Of a stretch of 8,942 nucleotides of DNA, positions 1-6,055 are shown piece by piece. The notes under the pieces were generated by a model. That model saw only the letters and a list, made by a program, of their open reading frames with translations. It made no database searches and was not told where the DNA came from. Each line of letters begins with the position of its first letter. The first letter of the stretch is position 1. The stretch covers positions 1 to 8,942 of the forward strand of contig JAPLSP010000268.1 in NCBI GenBank assembly GCA_026398575.1. The letters are read 5' to 3'. This DNA is from Candidatus Sumerlaeota bacterium. GTDB lineage: Bacteria; Sumerlaeota; Sumerlaeia; JADFCT01. Made by a program: the position numbers and the translations under genes.

Positions 1-42
1 GGTCAGCTGCAGCAGGTAGTGCTCGGTGATTTGTTCCGTCAT
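1..42 (-). CDS. Possible 5' end of a divergent gene (partial, unidentified)
   Basis: Reading the minus strand from an ATG at 42-40 gives an open frame MTEQITEHYLLQLT that runs off the left edge of the window. The composition is protein-like and the divergent arrangement with the gene at 213 is reasonable. However, only 14 codons are visible and no clear Shine-Dalgarno sequence lies upstream. A small dyad, CCGTC-ATGA-GACGG (36-49), covers the start codon and could affect its translation. No family can be recognised. It may equally be chance open sequence. Confidence 0.25.
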   Translation of the reverse strand, partial: MTEQITEHYLLQLT

Positions 43-95
43 GAGACGGACATTACATAAAGGCCTCACGTCACAATAGTTAAATTTTCGGGTTT

Positions 96-112
96 ATGAA
101 AATTATTTTCAT
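96..112. promoter_or_regulatory. Perfect 8+1+8 palindrome in the leader of the glycan cluster
   Basis: ATGAAAAT-T-ATTTTCAT is a perfect inverted repeat of 8-bp arms around one base, in an AT-rich stretch about 100 bp upstream of the start codon at 213. Its size and symmetry fit a dimeric regulator's operator. No confident sigma70-type promoter could be placed beside it, so the operator role is inference. An in-frame ATG begins at 96, but the 39 codons that follow do not resemble the GNAT domain, so this is not taken as the gene start. Confidence 0.35.
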
Positions 113-195
113 CACCTACTTCAGGCGGCTAAAGGCATACAGATTCCCGTATGGCTCAGGATTCACATCATCGCGATGGAAAAGCGTGAACGGCA

Positions 196-202
196 AAGGA
201 GG
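196..202 (+). promoter_or_regulatory. Shine-Dalgarno site that fixes the start at 213
   Basis: AAGGAGG is a full-length match to the anti-Shine-Dalgarno complement and lies 10 nt before the ATG at 213. This marks 213, rather than the upstream in-frame ATG at 96, as the true start of the GNAT-aminotransferase gene. Confidence 0.85.
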
Positions 203-212
203 GCATCTCCTG

Positions 213-1748
213 ATGGCTCAAATTGAGCTTCGACGAGCGGTTTTGGAGGACATGGAAAAGATTTTCCGTTGGAGAAACCTCCCTGAAATTGTCCAGCGAG
301 GGTCCACCCAGCGGACCATACCCTGGGAAGAGCATCAGCGATGGTTTAAGCAAACCATCGAGCGGCAGGACCGTTTGCTAATGATCATTCTATTCGACGG
401 AGAGGAGATCGGACAGGTGCGTTTCGATCAGGAAGGTCAGGACGCGCTCATTGGCATGTATCTGACGCCGGGGCGGACCGGTCGCGGGCTTGGCACGATC
501 GCCTTTCGCTATGCGACGATGGAAGCCTTTGCCGCCATGCCCATCCGCCGCATCGTGGGTTATATTCGAAAGGATAACGCCCCTTGCATCGCTTCCATCA
601 GGAAAGCGGGATATCAGGAATCGCCCGAGGGCAGCGCCAATCCGCCCGCCGATGATTGCTCCTATCAGATTCTAAGGCCTTCGCAGGTTCCGCATAACCG
701 CCTGACGCATGGGCGTGAGGAAGTCGAGGAAGTCTGCGCCGTGGTTGAAAGCGGGCGATGGGCGTGCGGACCAAAGATTTTGGAACTGGAATCCGAGCTG
801 GCCCGGATGGCCGGCGTCCGCCACGCCGTTTGCGTCGCGTCGGGCATGTCGGCGCTGCGGCTGGCAATGAAAGGACTGGGCGTTGGCGCCGGAGATCGCG
901 TGCTCGTCCCGGCCTATTCGTGCGTCGCGCTGGCCAACGCCGCTTTGGCGCTTGGCGCGCAGCCCATCCCTATTGACGTCGCCGGGACGGATTGGAATCT
1001 CGACGAGGACGCGGCCTTGCGCCAGGCGCGCGACTGCAATCCCCGCGCGGCGATTGCGATCAATCTTTTCGGCGCGCCGGCGGCCATCTCGCGCCTGCGG
1101 TCCCAGGGCGTTCCTCTCATTGAAGATTGCGCCCATGCCTTCGGGATGGAAGTGGATGGGAAGCCTTTGGGAAGCCGTTGCGGTGCGGCGATTCTTTCTT
1201 TTTATGCCACAAAACTGATCAGCGCGGGAGAAGGCGGCGCCGTATTGACGGATTCGGATGATCTCGCAAATTTCGTTCGATCATGGCGGGATTATGGCGA
1301 CCAGCCGGCCGACGGCTCGCACTGGAACGACAAGATGAGCGACGTAGAGGCGGCGCTGGCGCTCTGCCAATTGAAGCGCCTTCCCGCCATGATCGCGGAC
1401 CGCGAGCGCCTTGCCGCGCGCTATCATGAAGCGCTGGCGCCGGAGGCCCAAGCCGGCGGCCTTTTCCGGCTGCCGGAGTTTCCACGGCGCCGCCTATGGT
1501 ACCGCTATGCGGTTGAGTCGCTGAAAACGCCGGCTGATTCGGTGATCGAGGCGATGGCCCGTTACGATGTCTGCGCCGCCAAACCCGTTGAAGATTGGCG
1601 GGCCGGGGATGCGCCGCCATGCCCCGTCGCCGACCGGGCGTATCGTCACATCGTTTCGCTGCCGCTCTACCCTACGCTGACGGCAATGGAACAGGATCGG
1701 GTTATCTATGCCTTCTTGAAGGCCGTCAGGAGCGCATCGAATGTCTGA
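213..1748 (+). CDS. Fused GNAT N-acyltransferase / DegT-StrS-type PLP sugar aminotransferase
   Basis: This 511-residue two-domain protein starts at the ATG preceded by a strong RBS. Residues 3-155 are a GNAT domain. They open IELRRAVLEDMEKIFRWRNLP and carry the acetyl-CoA loop RTGRGLG (88-94) and a motif-B-like NAPCIASIRKAGY (122-134). This resembles the acyltransferases that N-acylate amino-sugar nucleotides (PseH-like). Residues 160-511 are a fold-type I DegT/DnrJ/EryC1/StrS aminotransferase. It has the SGRWACGP entry motif (180-187), the cofactor-nitrogen Asp305 in IEDCAHAFG, and the Schiff-base lysine Lys334 in SFYATK followed by a Gly-rich GEGGAV. All key PLP residues are present, so both activities look intact. 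The family normally transfers an amino group from glutamate to a keto-sugar nucleotide. A fused enzyme could aminate and then N-acylate the same sugar in the cytoplasm. That coupling and the exact sugar are inference. The WbqC-family gene follows 15 bp downstream, suggesting an operon. Confidence 0.87.
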   Translation: MAQIELRRAVLEDMEKIFRWRNLPEIVQRGSTQRTIPWEEHQRWFKQTIERQDRLLMIILFDGEEIGQVRFDQEGQDALIGMYLTPGRTGRGLGTIAFRYATMEAFAAMPIRRIVGYIRKDNAPCIASIRKAGYQESPEGSANPPADDCSYQILRPSQVPHNRLTHGREEVEEVCAVVESGRWACGPKILELESELARMAGVRHAVCVASGMSALRLAMKGLGVGAGDRVLVPAYSCVALANAALALGAQPIPIDVAGTDWNLDEDAALRQARDCNPRAAIAINLFGAPAAISRLRSQGVPLIEDCAHAFGMEVDGKPLGSRCGAAILSFYATKLISAGEGGAVLTDSDDLANFVRSWRDYGDQPADGSHWNDKMSDVEAALALCQLKRLPAMIADRERLAARYHEALAPEAQAGGLFRLPEFPRRRLWYRYAVESLKTPADSVIEAMARYDVCAAKPVEDWRAGDAPPCPVADRAYRHIVSLPLYPTLTAMEQDRVIYAFLKAVRSASNV

Positions 1749-1763
1749 ACGAGAGAAACGCGC

Positions 1764-2468
1764 ATGATCGTATCCATCAATCAGCCCTGTTACCTCCCGT
1801 GGCTTGGCTATCTGCACCGGATCGCCGTTTCGGATTTGCACATCGTGCTGGACCACGTCCAGTTTGAGAAAAACAGCTTCACCAACCGCAACAAGATTCG
1901 CACGAAAGAAGGCTGGTGCTGGCTGACGGTTCCCTTGCAGACCAAAGGCAAGTTCGGCGAGCTGCCGATCTGCGACCTTGCGATCGCGGACGATCCCCGC
2001 TGGGCGAAGAAACACTGGGCGGCGATTCAGCAGAACTATTCGAAGGCGCCGTACTTCGCCGCTCATGCCGGATTTTTTGAAGGGCTCTACAACCGTGAAT
2101 GCACGCGCCTCTGGGATGTCATGAATGCCATCACCACCTACCTGCTGCAATCCCTTGAGATACGCACGCCATTGCGGCGCAGCTCGGAAATGGGCGTCGG
2201 AGGGCACAAGGACGAATTGGTGTTGAACCTGTGCAAGGCCGTCAATGCCGACCTCTATCTCTCGGGTCCGCTTGGCAGGGATTATCTGCGCGAGGAAATT
2301 TTCGACCAGGCCGGAATCAAGGTGGCTTATCACGACTACAAGCATCCCGTTTATTCGCAGGTCTATCCCGGTTTCGAATCGTACATGACCGCTCTGGATT
2401 TATTGTTCAATCACGGCCCGGAAAGCGGGCGCATACTGCGCGAGAACCAGCAGGAGTCATTCCCATGA
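1764..2468 (+). CDS. WbqC-family protein
   Basis: This 234-residue protein shows the WbqC family signature (PF08889) along its length. The N terminus has INQPCYLPWLGYLHRI (5-20), then the aspartate-rich VLDHVQFEKNSFTNRNKIR (28-46) and WLTVPL (53-58). The C-terminal half has GGHKDELVLNLCKAVNADLY, SGPLGRDYL (167-175), HPVYSQVYPGFESYMTALDLL and FNHG. Length is normal for the family. WbqC-like genes recur in O-antigen and surface-polysaccharide clusters, often next to sugar aminotransferases, but their reaction is not firmly established. A role in making or attaching an amino-sugar substituent is inferred from context. The start at 1764 has only a weak purine-rich RBS (GAGAGA), consistent with translation continuing from the upstream gene. 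The stop codon overlaps the ATG of the next gene (ATGA), implying translational coupling. Confidence 0.9.
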   Translation: MIVSINQPCYLPWLGYLHRIAVSDLHIVLDHVQFEKNSFTNRNKIRTKEGWCWLTVPLQTKGKFGELPICDLAIADDPRWAKKHWAAIQQNYSKAPYFAAHAGFFEGLYNRECTRLWDVMNAITTYLLQSLEIRTPLRRSSEMGVGGHKDELVLNLCKAVNADLYLSGPLGRDYLREEIFDQAGIKVAYHDYKHPVYSQVYPGFESYMTALDLLFNHGPESGRILRENQQESFP

Positions 2469-3145
2469 ACATCCTTGTGATTGCCGCCCATCCCGACGAT
2501 GAAGTCTTAGGCTGCGGGGGAACCATCGCGCGGCTTGCGAAAGAAGGCCATGACGCCCACGTCCTCATTCTGGGCGAAGGGATCACGTCGCGTTATTCGC
2601 GCCGGACCAAAGCCGCCGAGGCCGAGTTGAAGGCGCTCCATGCGCGCGCGCGCAAGGCCGGAAAGCTGCTCGGCGCACGAAGCGTTCGCGTCCTGGATTT
2701 GCCCGACAACCAATTCGACACGGTCTCGATGCTGGAGATCACGAAGAAGATCGAAGCGACGATAGATGAACTGCGTCCGGAAGTAGTTTTTACCCAGCAC
2801 GGAGGCGATTTGAACGTGGACCACGCGCAAACCTTCCGCGCTACGCTCACAGCCACGCGCACAATGGCGGGATGCCCCGTCAAAACCTTGTACGCGTACG
2901 AAGTCGCCTCATCCACCGAATGGGCATTCCAAAAACTCAGCCCTGTTTTTCATCCGAATGTGTTCTTCGATATCGCGGATACGCTGGAGAAAAAAATCGA
3001 AGCGATGAGGGTCTATGAAAGCGAAGCCCGCGCCTTTCCCCATCCCCGCTCCAGCGAGGCTCTGCGGGCCATTGCGATCCGCTGGGGCAGCGTTTCCGGC
3101 CTCGCCGCCGCCGAAGCCTTCGAACTCGTGAGAGAGATACGCTGA
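2465..3145 (+). CDS. PIG-L/LmbE-family Zn-dependent N-deacetylase
   Basis: This 226-residue protein of standard family length opens MNILVIAAHPDDEVLGCGGT. That is the PIG-L/LmbE hallmark: AHPDDE at 8-13 supplies a Zn-binding His and Asp and the catalytic acid/base Asp. The second conserved block, QHGGDLNVDHAQTF (111-124), supplies the further Zn-binding His120. Family members remove N-acetyl groups from GlcNAc-containing or similar amino-sugar substrates. No signal peptide is visible, so it should act in the cytoplasm. The start at 2465 is chosen because it begins exactly at the conserved motif, has AGGAG at 2452-2456 eight bases upstream, and overlaps the WbqC-family stop by 4 bp. An open frame continues upstream to 2231, but only as an out-of-frame reading of the WbqC-family gene. 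In this cluster the likely job is deacetylation of an amino-sugar intermediate, possibly allowing a different acyl group to be added by the GNAT domain. Confidence 0.92.
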   Translation: MNILVIAAHPDDEVLGCGGTIARLAKEGHDAHVLILGEGITSRYSRRTKAAEAELKALHARARKAGKLLGARSVRVLDLPDNQFDTVSMLEITKKIEATIDELRPEVVFTQHGGDLNVDHAQTFRATLTATRTMAGCPVKTLYAYEVASSTEWAFQKLSPVFHPNVFFDIADTLEKKIEAMRVYESEARAFPHPRSSEALRAIAIRWGSVSGLAAAEAFELVREIR

Positions 3146-3228
3146 GCGAGCGCAATTATCGTTAGTGCTTTAAGGCTCAAGTCCCATAAGGCATGTTTGC
3201 TCAAGGAACGAAGGAAATGCAGCAGGGA

Positions 3229-3339
3229 GCGGCACCAGCTATTGGAGTAAGGTGGCTTGCCACCTTCTTTTTTGCGCCAGGGCCATTGAATCGCCAAAAA
3301 GAAGGCGGCAAGCCACCTTACTCCAAGAGCTGGCGCCGC
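3229..3339. repeat. Large imperfect palindrome (48-bp arms, 15-bp loop)
   Basis: The left arm 3229-3276 and the reverse complement of 3292-3339 match at 44 of 48 positions, with a 15-nt loop at 3277-3291. The core is GGAGTAAGGTGGCTTGCC. Each arm also contains a run of five or six A or T next to the loop. Weaker inverted similarity extends outward: GAAGGAAATGC at 3210-3220 faces GCATTAACCTTC at 3348-3359, giving a palindromic region of about 150 bp. It lies between the convergent PIG-L and propeller genes. Here it could stop transcription from both sides, although neither end has a classical hairpin followed by a U-run. It resembles a dispersed REP/MITE-type palindrome. The remaining 3146-3228 and 3340-3362 hold no gene that could be supported. 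Confidence 0.85.
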
Positions 3340-3362
3340 TTCGATCCGCATTAACCTTCTTC

Positions 3363-3385
3363 CTGGCATGATAAATTAATGCCAG
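3363..3385. terminator. Small stem-loop at the stop codon of the propeller gene
   Basis: CTGGCAT (3363-3369) and ATGCCAG (3379-3385) form a perfect 7-bp stem with a 9-nt loop that contains the TAA stop of the minus-strand gene. No T-run follows on the minus strand, so it is at best a weak or Rho-assisted terminator or an RNA-stabilising hairpin. Confidence 0.25.
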
Positions 3386-4335
3386 ACTTCACCCTTGGTG
3401 ACGTCGCCAGGAACATCCAACATCTGGATGCTGGAAATCGTCTTCATGGTCTTGTGATCGAAGAAAGCCCAGACGACTTTTTTGTCCGGCGTCACTTCGA
3501 TCAAGTGCGGCCCTTTGCCCAGATTGCCGTGTCCCAGCCAGTTTGACATGACGGTATTGCCGTTGGGCAGGCGCTGAAAACCAGCCATGAATTTCAGGTT
3601 CATATCGGGCTGGTCTTTGCTGGTCACTTCCCAAACGGTCTTGCCGCTCTTGTCCACCTCAATAACCTGGGCGTTCTTGGTTTTGTCGCCGCAGGCGATC
3701 AGCGTATTGCCGTTCGGCAGCCGGGCGACGCTGTGCGGACCGCCGGGCGCCGGGATTTCCATGACGACTTTGCCGTCCGGGTCATATTCCTTGACCATCT
3801 GCGCGTCATAATGCGCCACGAGGTAGTTTCCGTTATCCAGGCGGCGGGCGTTGCGAATATAGGGATGGCCGCCATCCTTGCCTTCAGGCAGCAGCCGGAC
3901 TTCCTTGACGATCTTGCCGCTGGGGTCCACTTCCAACAGCCGCCCGGCATTGCATTCGCCGATAAAGGTATTGCCATTGGCCAGGCGCTGGCAGGCGTAG
4001 ATCTCACTCTTGGAGGTGTACTCGAAGACAACCTTCTTTTCGCGAGTGACTTCCTTCACCCCGTGGCCGGTGTTGAAAAGCAGATTTCCATTCGGCAACA
4101 CCCACAAATCATTACAGCTCTGCGCCGGATAGTCCCATTCCACCTTGCCTTCGGCGGAGACGATGAAAACCTTCCCCTGGGTATAGTCCGTGCAGGCAAA
4201 GCGATGCCCTTTGCCTTCCTGGATCGCCGTTTGCGACGAGGCGCCTTGATCCTGCGCGCGCGGGGATTGGACAAGCAGAGCGGCTGCCATGAGCGCTCCC
4301 CATAAAACGATCTTCGATTTTGAACCTGCTGACAT
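3376..4335 (-). CDS. Secreted beta-propeller repeat protein
   Basis: This 319-residue protein begins with a signal peptide: MSAGSKSK, a hydrophobic segment IVLWGALMAAALLV (9-22), and a probable cleavage near SPRA-QDQ (about residue 27). The mature part is built from repeated units in which a turn (V/R)L-x-NGN alternates with D-x-SGK-x-V-x-E strands. NGN turns occur at about 81, 120, 168, 208 and 258. First (GKVFIVSAEGKVEWDY) and last (VVWAFFDHKTMK, SSIQML) partial blades suggest five to seven blades. The repeats resemble those annotated as PQQ-like or arylsulfotransferase-like propellers. No catalytic residue or cofactor site can be pointed to, so binding or scaffolding outside the cytoplasm is as likely as catalysis. 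The start at 4335 is chosen over longer in-frame options because of its RBS, the signal peptide and the promoter position. It shares a divergent control region with the ATPase gene. Confidence 0.82.
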   Translation of the reverse strand: MSAGSKSKIVLWGALMAAALLVQSPRAQDQGASSQTAIQEGKGHRFACTDYTQGKVFIVSAEGKVEWDYPAQSCNDLWVLPNGNLLFNTGHGVKEVTREKKVVFEYTSKSEIYACQRLANGNTFIGECNAGRLLEVDPSGKIVKEVRLLPEGKDGGHPYIRNARRLDNGNYLVAHYDAQMVKEYDPDGKVVMEIPAPGGPHSVARLPNGNTLIACGDKTKNAQVIEVDKSGKTVWEVTSKDQPDMNLKFMAGFQRLPNGNTVMSNWLGHGNLGKGPHLIEVTPDKKVVWAFFDHKTMKTISSIQMLDVPGDVTKGEVWH

Positions 4336-4343
4336 AGCGCATA

Positions 4344-4350
4344 CTCCTTT
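4344..4350 (-). promoter_or_regulatory. Shine-Dalgarno site that fixes the propeller gene start
   Basis: On the minus strand AAAGGAG lies 8 nt before the ATG at 4335. An earlier in-frame ATG at 4374 has its AAGGAG only one base away, which is too close for ribosome positioning. Confidence 0.75.
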
Positions 4351-4378
4351 CAAGTTTGTGTGATCTTTGTCCATACTC

Positions 4379-4406
4379 CTTATAATGCAGCGCTTTTCAA
4401 CGGCAA
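4379..4406 (-). promoter_or_regulatory. Predicted sigma70-type promoter of the propeller gene
   Basis: On the minus strand a -35 box TTGCCG (4406-4401, 4 of 6 to consensus) and a -10 box TATAAG (4384-4379, 5 of 6) are separated by 16 bp. Transcription would start near 4372, giving a leader of about 37 nt with the RBS in the right place. Just upstream of the -35, CAGGCG-AGG-CGCCTG (4411-4425) is a dyad at about -39 to -53, a usual position for an activator site. Confidence 0.5.
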
Positions 4407-4465
4407 AAAGCAGGCGAGGCGCCTGTCGGAGAATCGTCGCGTCTCCAAACTGAATAAGGACCCGA

Positions 4466-4486
4466 TTTGAGGATTGACAGGTCAAA
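4466..4486. promoter_or_regulatory. Dyad around a possible -35 box upstream of the ATPase gene
   Basis: TTTGA (4466-4470) and TCAAA (4482-4486) are inverted repeats, and between them lies TTGAC-AG-GTCAA (4474-4485). A consensus -35 hexamer TTGACA (4474-4479) is embedded here, but the -10 position 17 bp downstream (CAAAGT) matches poorly. It may be a regulated promoter of the plus-strand ATPase gene; the evidence is modest. Confidence 0.3.
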
Positions 4487-4506
4487 CTAATCGGGACAAA
4501 GTTCCG

Positions 4507-4523
4507 TTTTAGTTCAACTAAAA
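4507..4523. promoter_or_regulatory. Perfect 17-bp palindrome just upstream of the ATPase RBS
   Basis: TTTTAGTT-C-AACTAAAA is a perfect 8+1+8 inverted repeat ending two bases before the GGAG ribosome-binding site (4525-4528) of the ATPase gene. It could be an operator, or fold in the mRNA and control access to the RBS. AACTAAAATGGAG also makes this leader much more AT-rich than surrounding genes. Confidence 0.5.
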
Positions 4524-4537
4524 TGGAGTAGCTTCCT

Positions 4538-5698
4538 ATGAGCATGTTTCGTCGTCTACTAAAAATCGAATTGCCCGCAGGACAGTCCGCCTTTTTATGG
4601 GGACCAAGAAAAACAGGCAAGACCACTTACTTGAAAACTGCTTTTCCTGATAGCCTTTTCATTGACCTGTTATTGACGGATCGAATGCTTGAATATGCAA
4701 AGCGTCCGAGTTTGCTGCGTGAGCAGCTGCTGGCAGCGGACGCCGAGACGCTTGCACGCGTCATTATTATTGATGAAGTTCAGAAGGCGCCCGGCTTGCT
4801 CGACGAGATTCACTGGCTGATTGAAAATCGGCGGCTTCGATTTATCCTATGTGGATCTAGCGCACGCAAGTTGAAGCGGGGCGCATCAAACCTGCTTGGG
4901 GGGCGGGCATGGCGCTATGAGATGCGCCCCCTGGCCACGCCGGAGATCGAAAAACCGGGCTTGCTCCGAATCCTCAATCGGGGGTTGGTTCCATCGCACT
5001 ATTTACAGGATCAGTACCAGAAGTCTTTGCAGGCTTATGTGCAGGATTACCTAAAAGAAGAAGTGTTTGCCGAAGGTCTGACGAGGAATATTCCCGCTTT
5101 TTCACGTTTTTTTGACGCCATGGGATACTCGCATGGCGAGCTGACGAACTACACCAGAATTGCGCGCGATTGTGGCGTAGATGGCAAGACGGTTAAGGAG
5201 TATTATCAGATACTAGCCGATACCCTGCTGGGGATCATGATCGAGCCATATAAAACTCGGCAAGAACGTCAAGTCATTTCCAAAGCCGGAAAATTCTATC
5301 TATTCGATGTGGGGGTGGCGGGCGCAATCATCCAGCGGCAAATTACAGAGGAGAAGGGGGAGGCGTTCGGAAAAGCATTCGAGCATTTTATTCTCATGGA
5401 AATACTTGCGCACCGCTCATATAAAGACTTGCAGTACGAAATCCATTTCTGGCGGACCAAGTCAGGCTTGGAGGTTGATTTCATTCTTGGGAAAGGCGAG
5501 GTGGCAGTCGAAACCAAAGGCGCCAGCCATCTTGACAGCGCGGATATTCGCCCCATTAGAGCCTTCGTGGAGGAAAACCGTCCGCGAAAAGCCGTTGTCG
5601 TCTGTAACGAGCGCGTCCCCCGCGTTTATGATAAAATCGAAATTCTTCCGTGGCGCGAATTCCTGGCTCGATTGTGGAGCGGATCAATCATCAAATAA
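4538..5698 (+). CDS. AAA-family ATPase with C-terminal DUF4143 (PD-(D/E)XK-like) domain
   Basis: This 386-residue protein is of standard length for the family. The N-terminal P-loop domain has Walker A GPRKTGKTT (22-30), Walker B VIIIDE (75-80) and a sensor block LCGSSARK (104-111), followed by the conserved LLGGRAWRYEMRPL (119-132). A winged-helix-like linker (about 197-240) precedes the DUF4143 domain. That domain contains FEHFILMEI (Glu282) and GLEVDFIL-x6-VAVETKG, where Asp314, Glu325 and Lys327 fit a PD-(D/E)XK nuclease-like core. The family is widespread in bacteria and archaea, usually as solitary genes, and its physiological role is not settled. DNA processing or defence are guesses from the fold. 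The start has GGAG (4525-4528) nine bases upstream. Base composition at the 5' end is visibly more AT-rich than in flanking genes, and the gene stands alone between a regulatory dyad and a mobile-element-like repeat, consistent with transfer. Confidence 0.92.
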   Translation: MSMFRRLLKIELPAGQSAFLWGPRKTGKTTYLKTAFPDSLFIDLLLTDRMLEYAKRPSLLREQLLAADAETLARVIIIDEVQKAPGLLDEIHWLIENRRLRFILCGSSARKLKRGASNLLGGRAWRYEMRPLATPEIEKPGLLRILNRGLVPSHYLQDQYQKSLQAYVQDYLKEEVFAEGLTRNIPAFSRFFDAMGYSHGELTNYTRIARDCGVDGKTVKEYYQILADTLLGIMIEPYKTRQERQVISKAGKFYLFDVGVAGAIIQRQITEEKGEAFGKAFEHFILMEILAHRSYKDLQYEIHFWRTKSGLEVDFILGKGEVAVETKGASHLDSADIRPIRAFVEENRPRKAVVVCNERVPRVYDKIEILPWREFLARLWSGSIIK

Positions 5699-5815
5699 GC
5701 CTTCTCAATCTCGTGGCGCCTGTCGCAGAGATTTGGCGACGCGATCCTAGCCCGCATTTCCCACCAGCGTTTGTCAATTCGCGCAACAACTCTGGCGCCA
5801 GCAGCGTTCTACTAC

Positions 5816-6016
5816 GCCCTGAAAGGGCCAGAAGAAAAAAGCCCAGGGCAACGCCCTGGGAACAGCCCAATAATTCATGCAAAGCCCTGAAGGGGCGAAA
5901 GAAAACAGTTCCGCATTACGTAAATGGCTCTTCCGCCCTTACAGGGCTTGATAGAGTTATCTCTGGCTTTTCCCAGGGCGTTGCCCTGGGCTGTTTTCTT
6001 TTGGCCCTTTCAGGGT
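5816..6016. repeat. Inverted repeat with 52-bp arms inside the element
   Basis: Positions 5816-5867 and the reverse complement of 5965-6016 agree at 48 of 52 bases. Each arm contains two self-complementary hairpin sequences: CCCTGAAAGGG and CCCAGGGCAACGCCCTGGG. The right arm ends in a tandem duplication of TTTCAGGG (6008-6023). Such GCCCTGAAAGGGC/CCCAGGGC palindromes are familiar as dispersed intergenic repeats in several bacterial phyla (general impression, not a search result). Confidence 0.9.
5882..5949. repeat. Inner inverted repeat nested between the 52-bp arms
   Basis: AAGCCCTGAAGGGGCGAAA (5882-5900) faces TTCCGCCCTTACAGGGCTT (5931-5949). The arms agree at 16 of 19 positions around a 30-nt loop. 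Together with the outer arms this makes a multi-branched or cruciform-capable structure. Confidence 0.75.
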
Positions 6017-6055
6017 TTCAGGGCACGATGCAGTGGCTTTGGTCAGAAATGCGGA

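Noticed and set aside
96..212. N-terminal extension of the GNAT-aminotransferase from the ATG at 96
   Set aside because: The 39 residues do not fit a GNAT domain, the ATG is part of a palindrome and lacks an RBS, and a full Shine-Dalgarno precedes 213.
1494..2345. Minus-strand open frame (283 codons) opposite the aminotransferase and WbqC-family genes
   Set aside because: It spans the end of one well-supported gene and the beginning of another in antisense, with no family features.
2231..2464. Upstream extension of the PIG-L reading frame
   Set aside because: It overlaps the WbqC-family gene in another frame. The conserved deacetylase motif begins right at the ATG at 2465, which has its own RBS.
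4381..4386. Plus-strand TATAAT as a promoter for the ATPase gene
   Set aside because: There is no usable -35 at the right distance and the leader would be about 145 nt. The same bases serve better as the minus-strand -10 for the propeller gene.
5816..6024. CRISPR array, suggested by recurring CCCTGAAAGGG and CCCAGGGC words
   Set aside because: The copies are inverted rather than direct, unevenly spaced and lack unique spacers; no cas gene is present.
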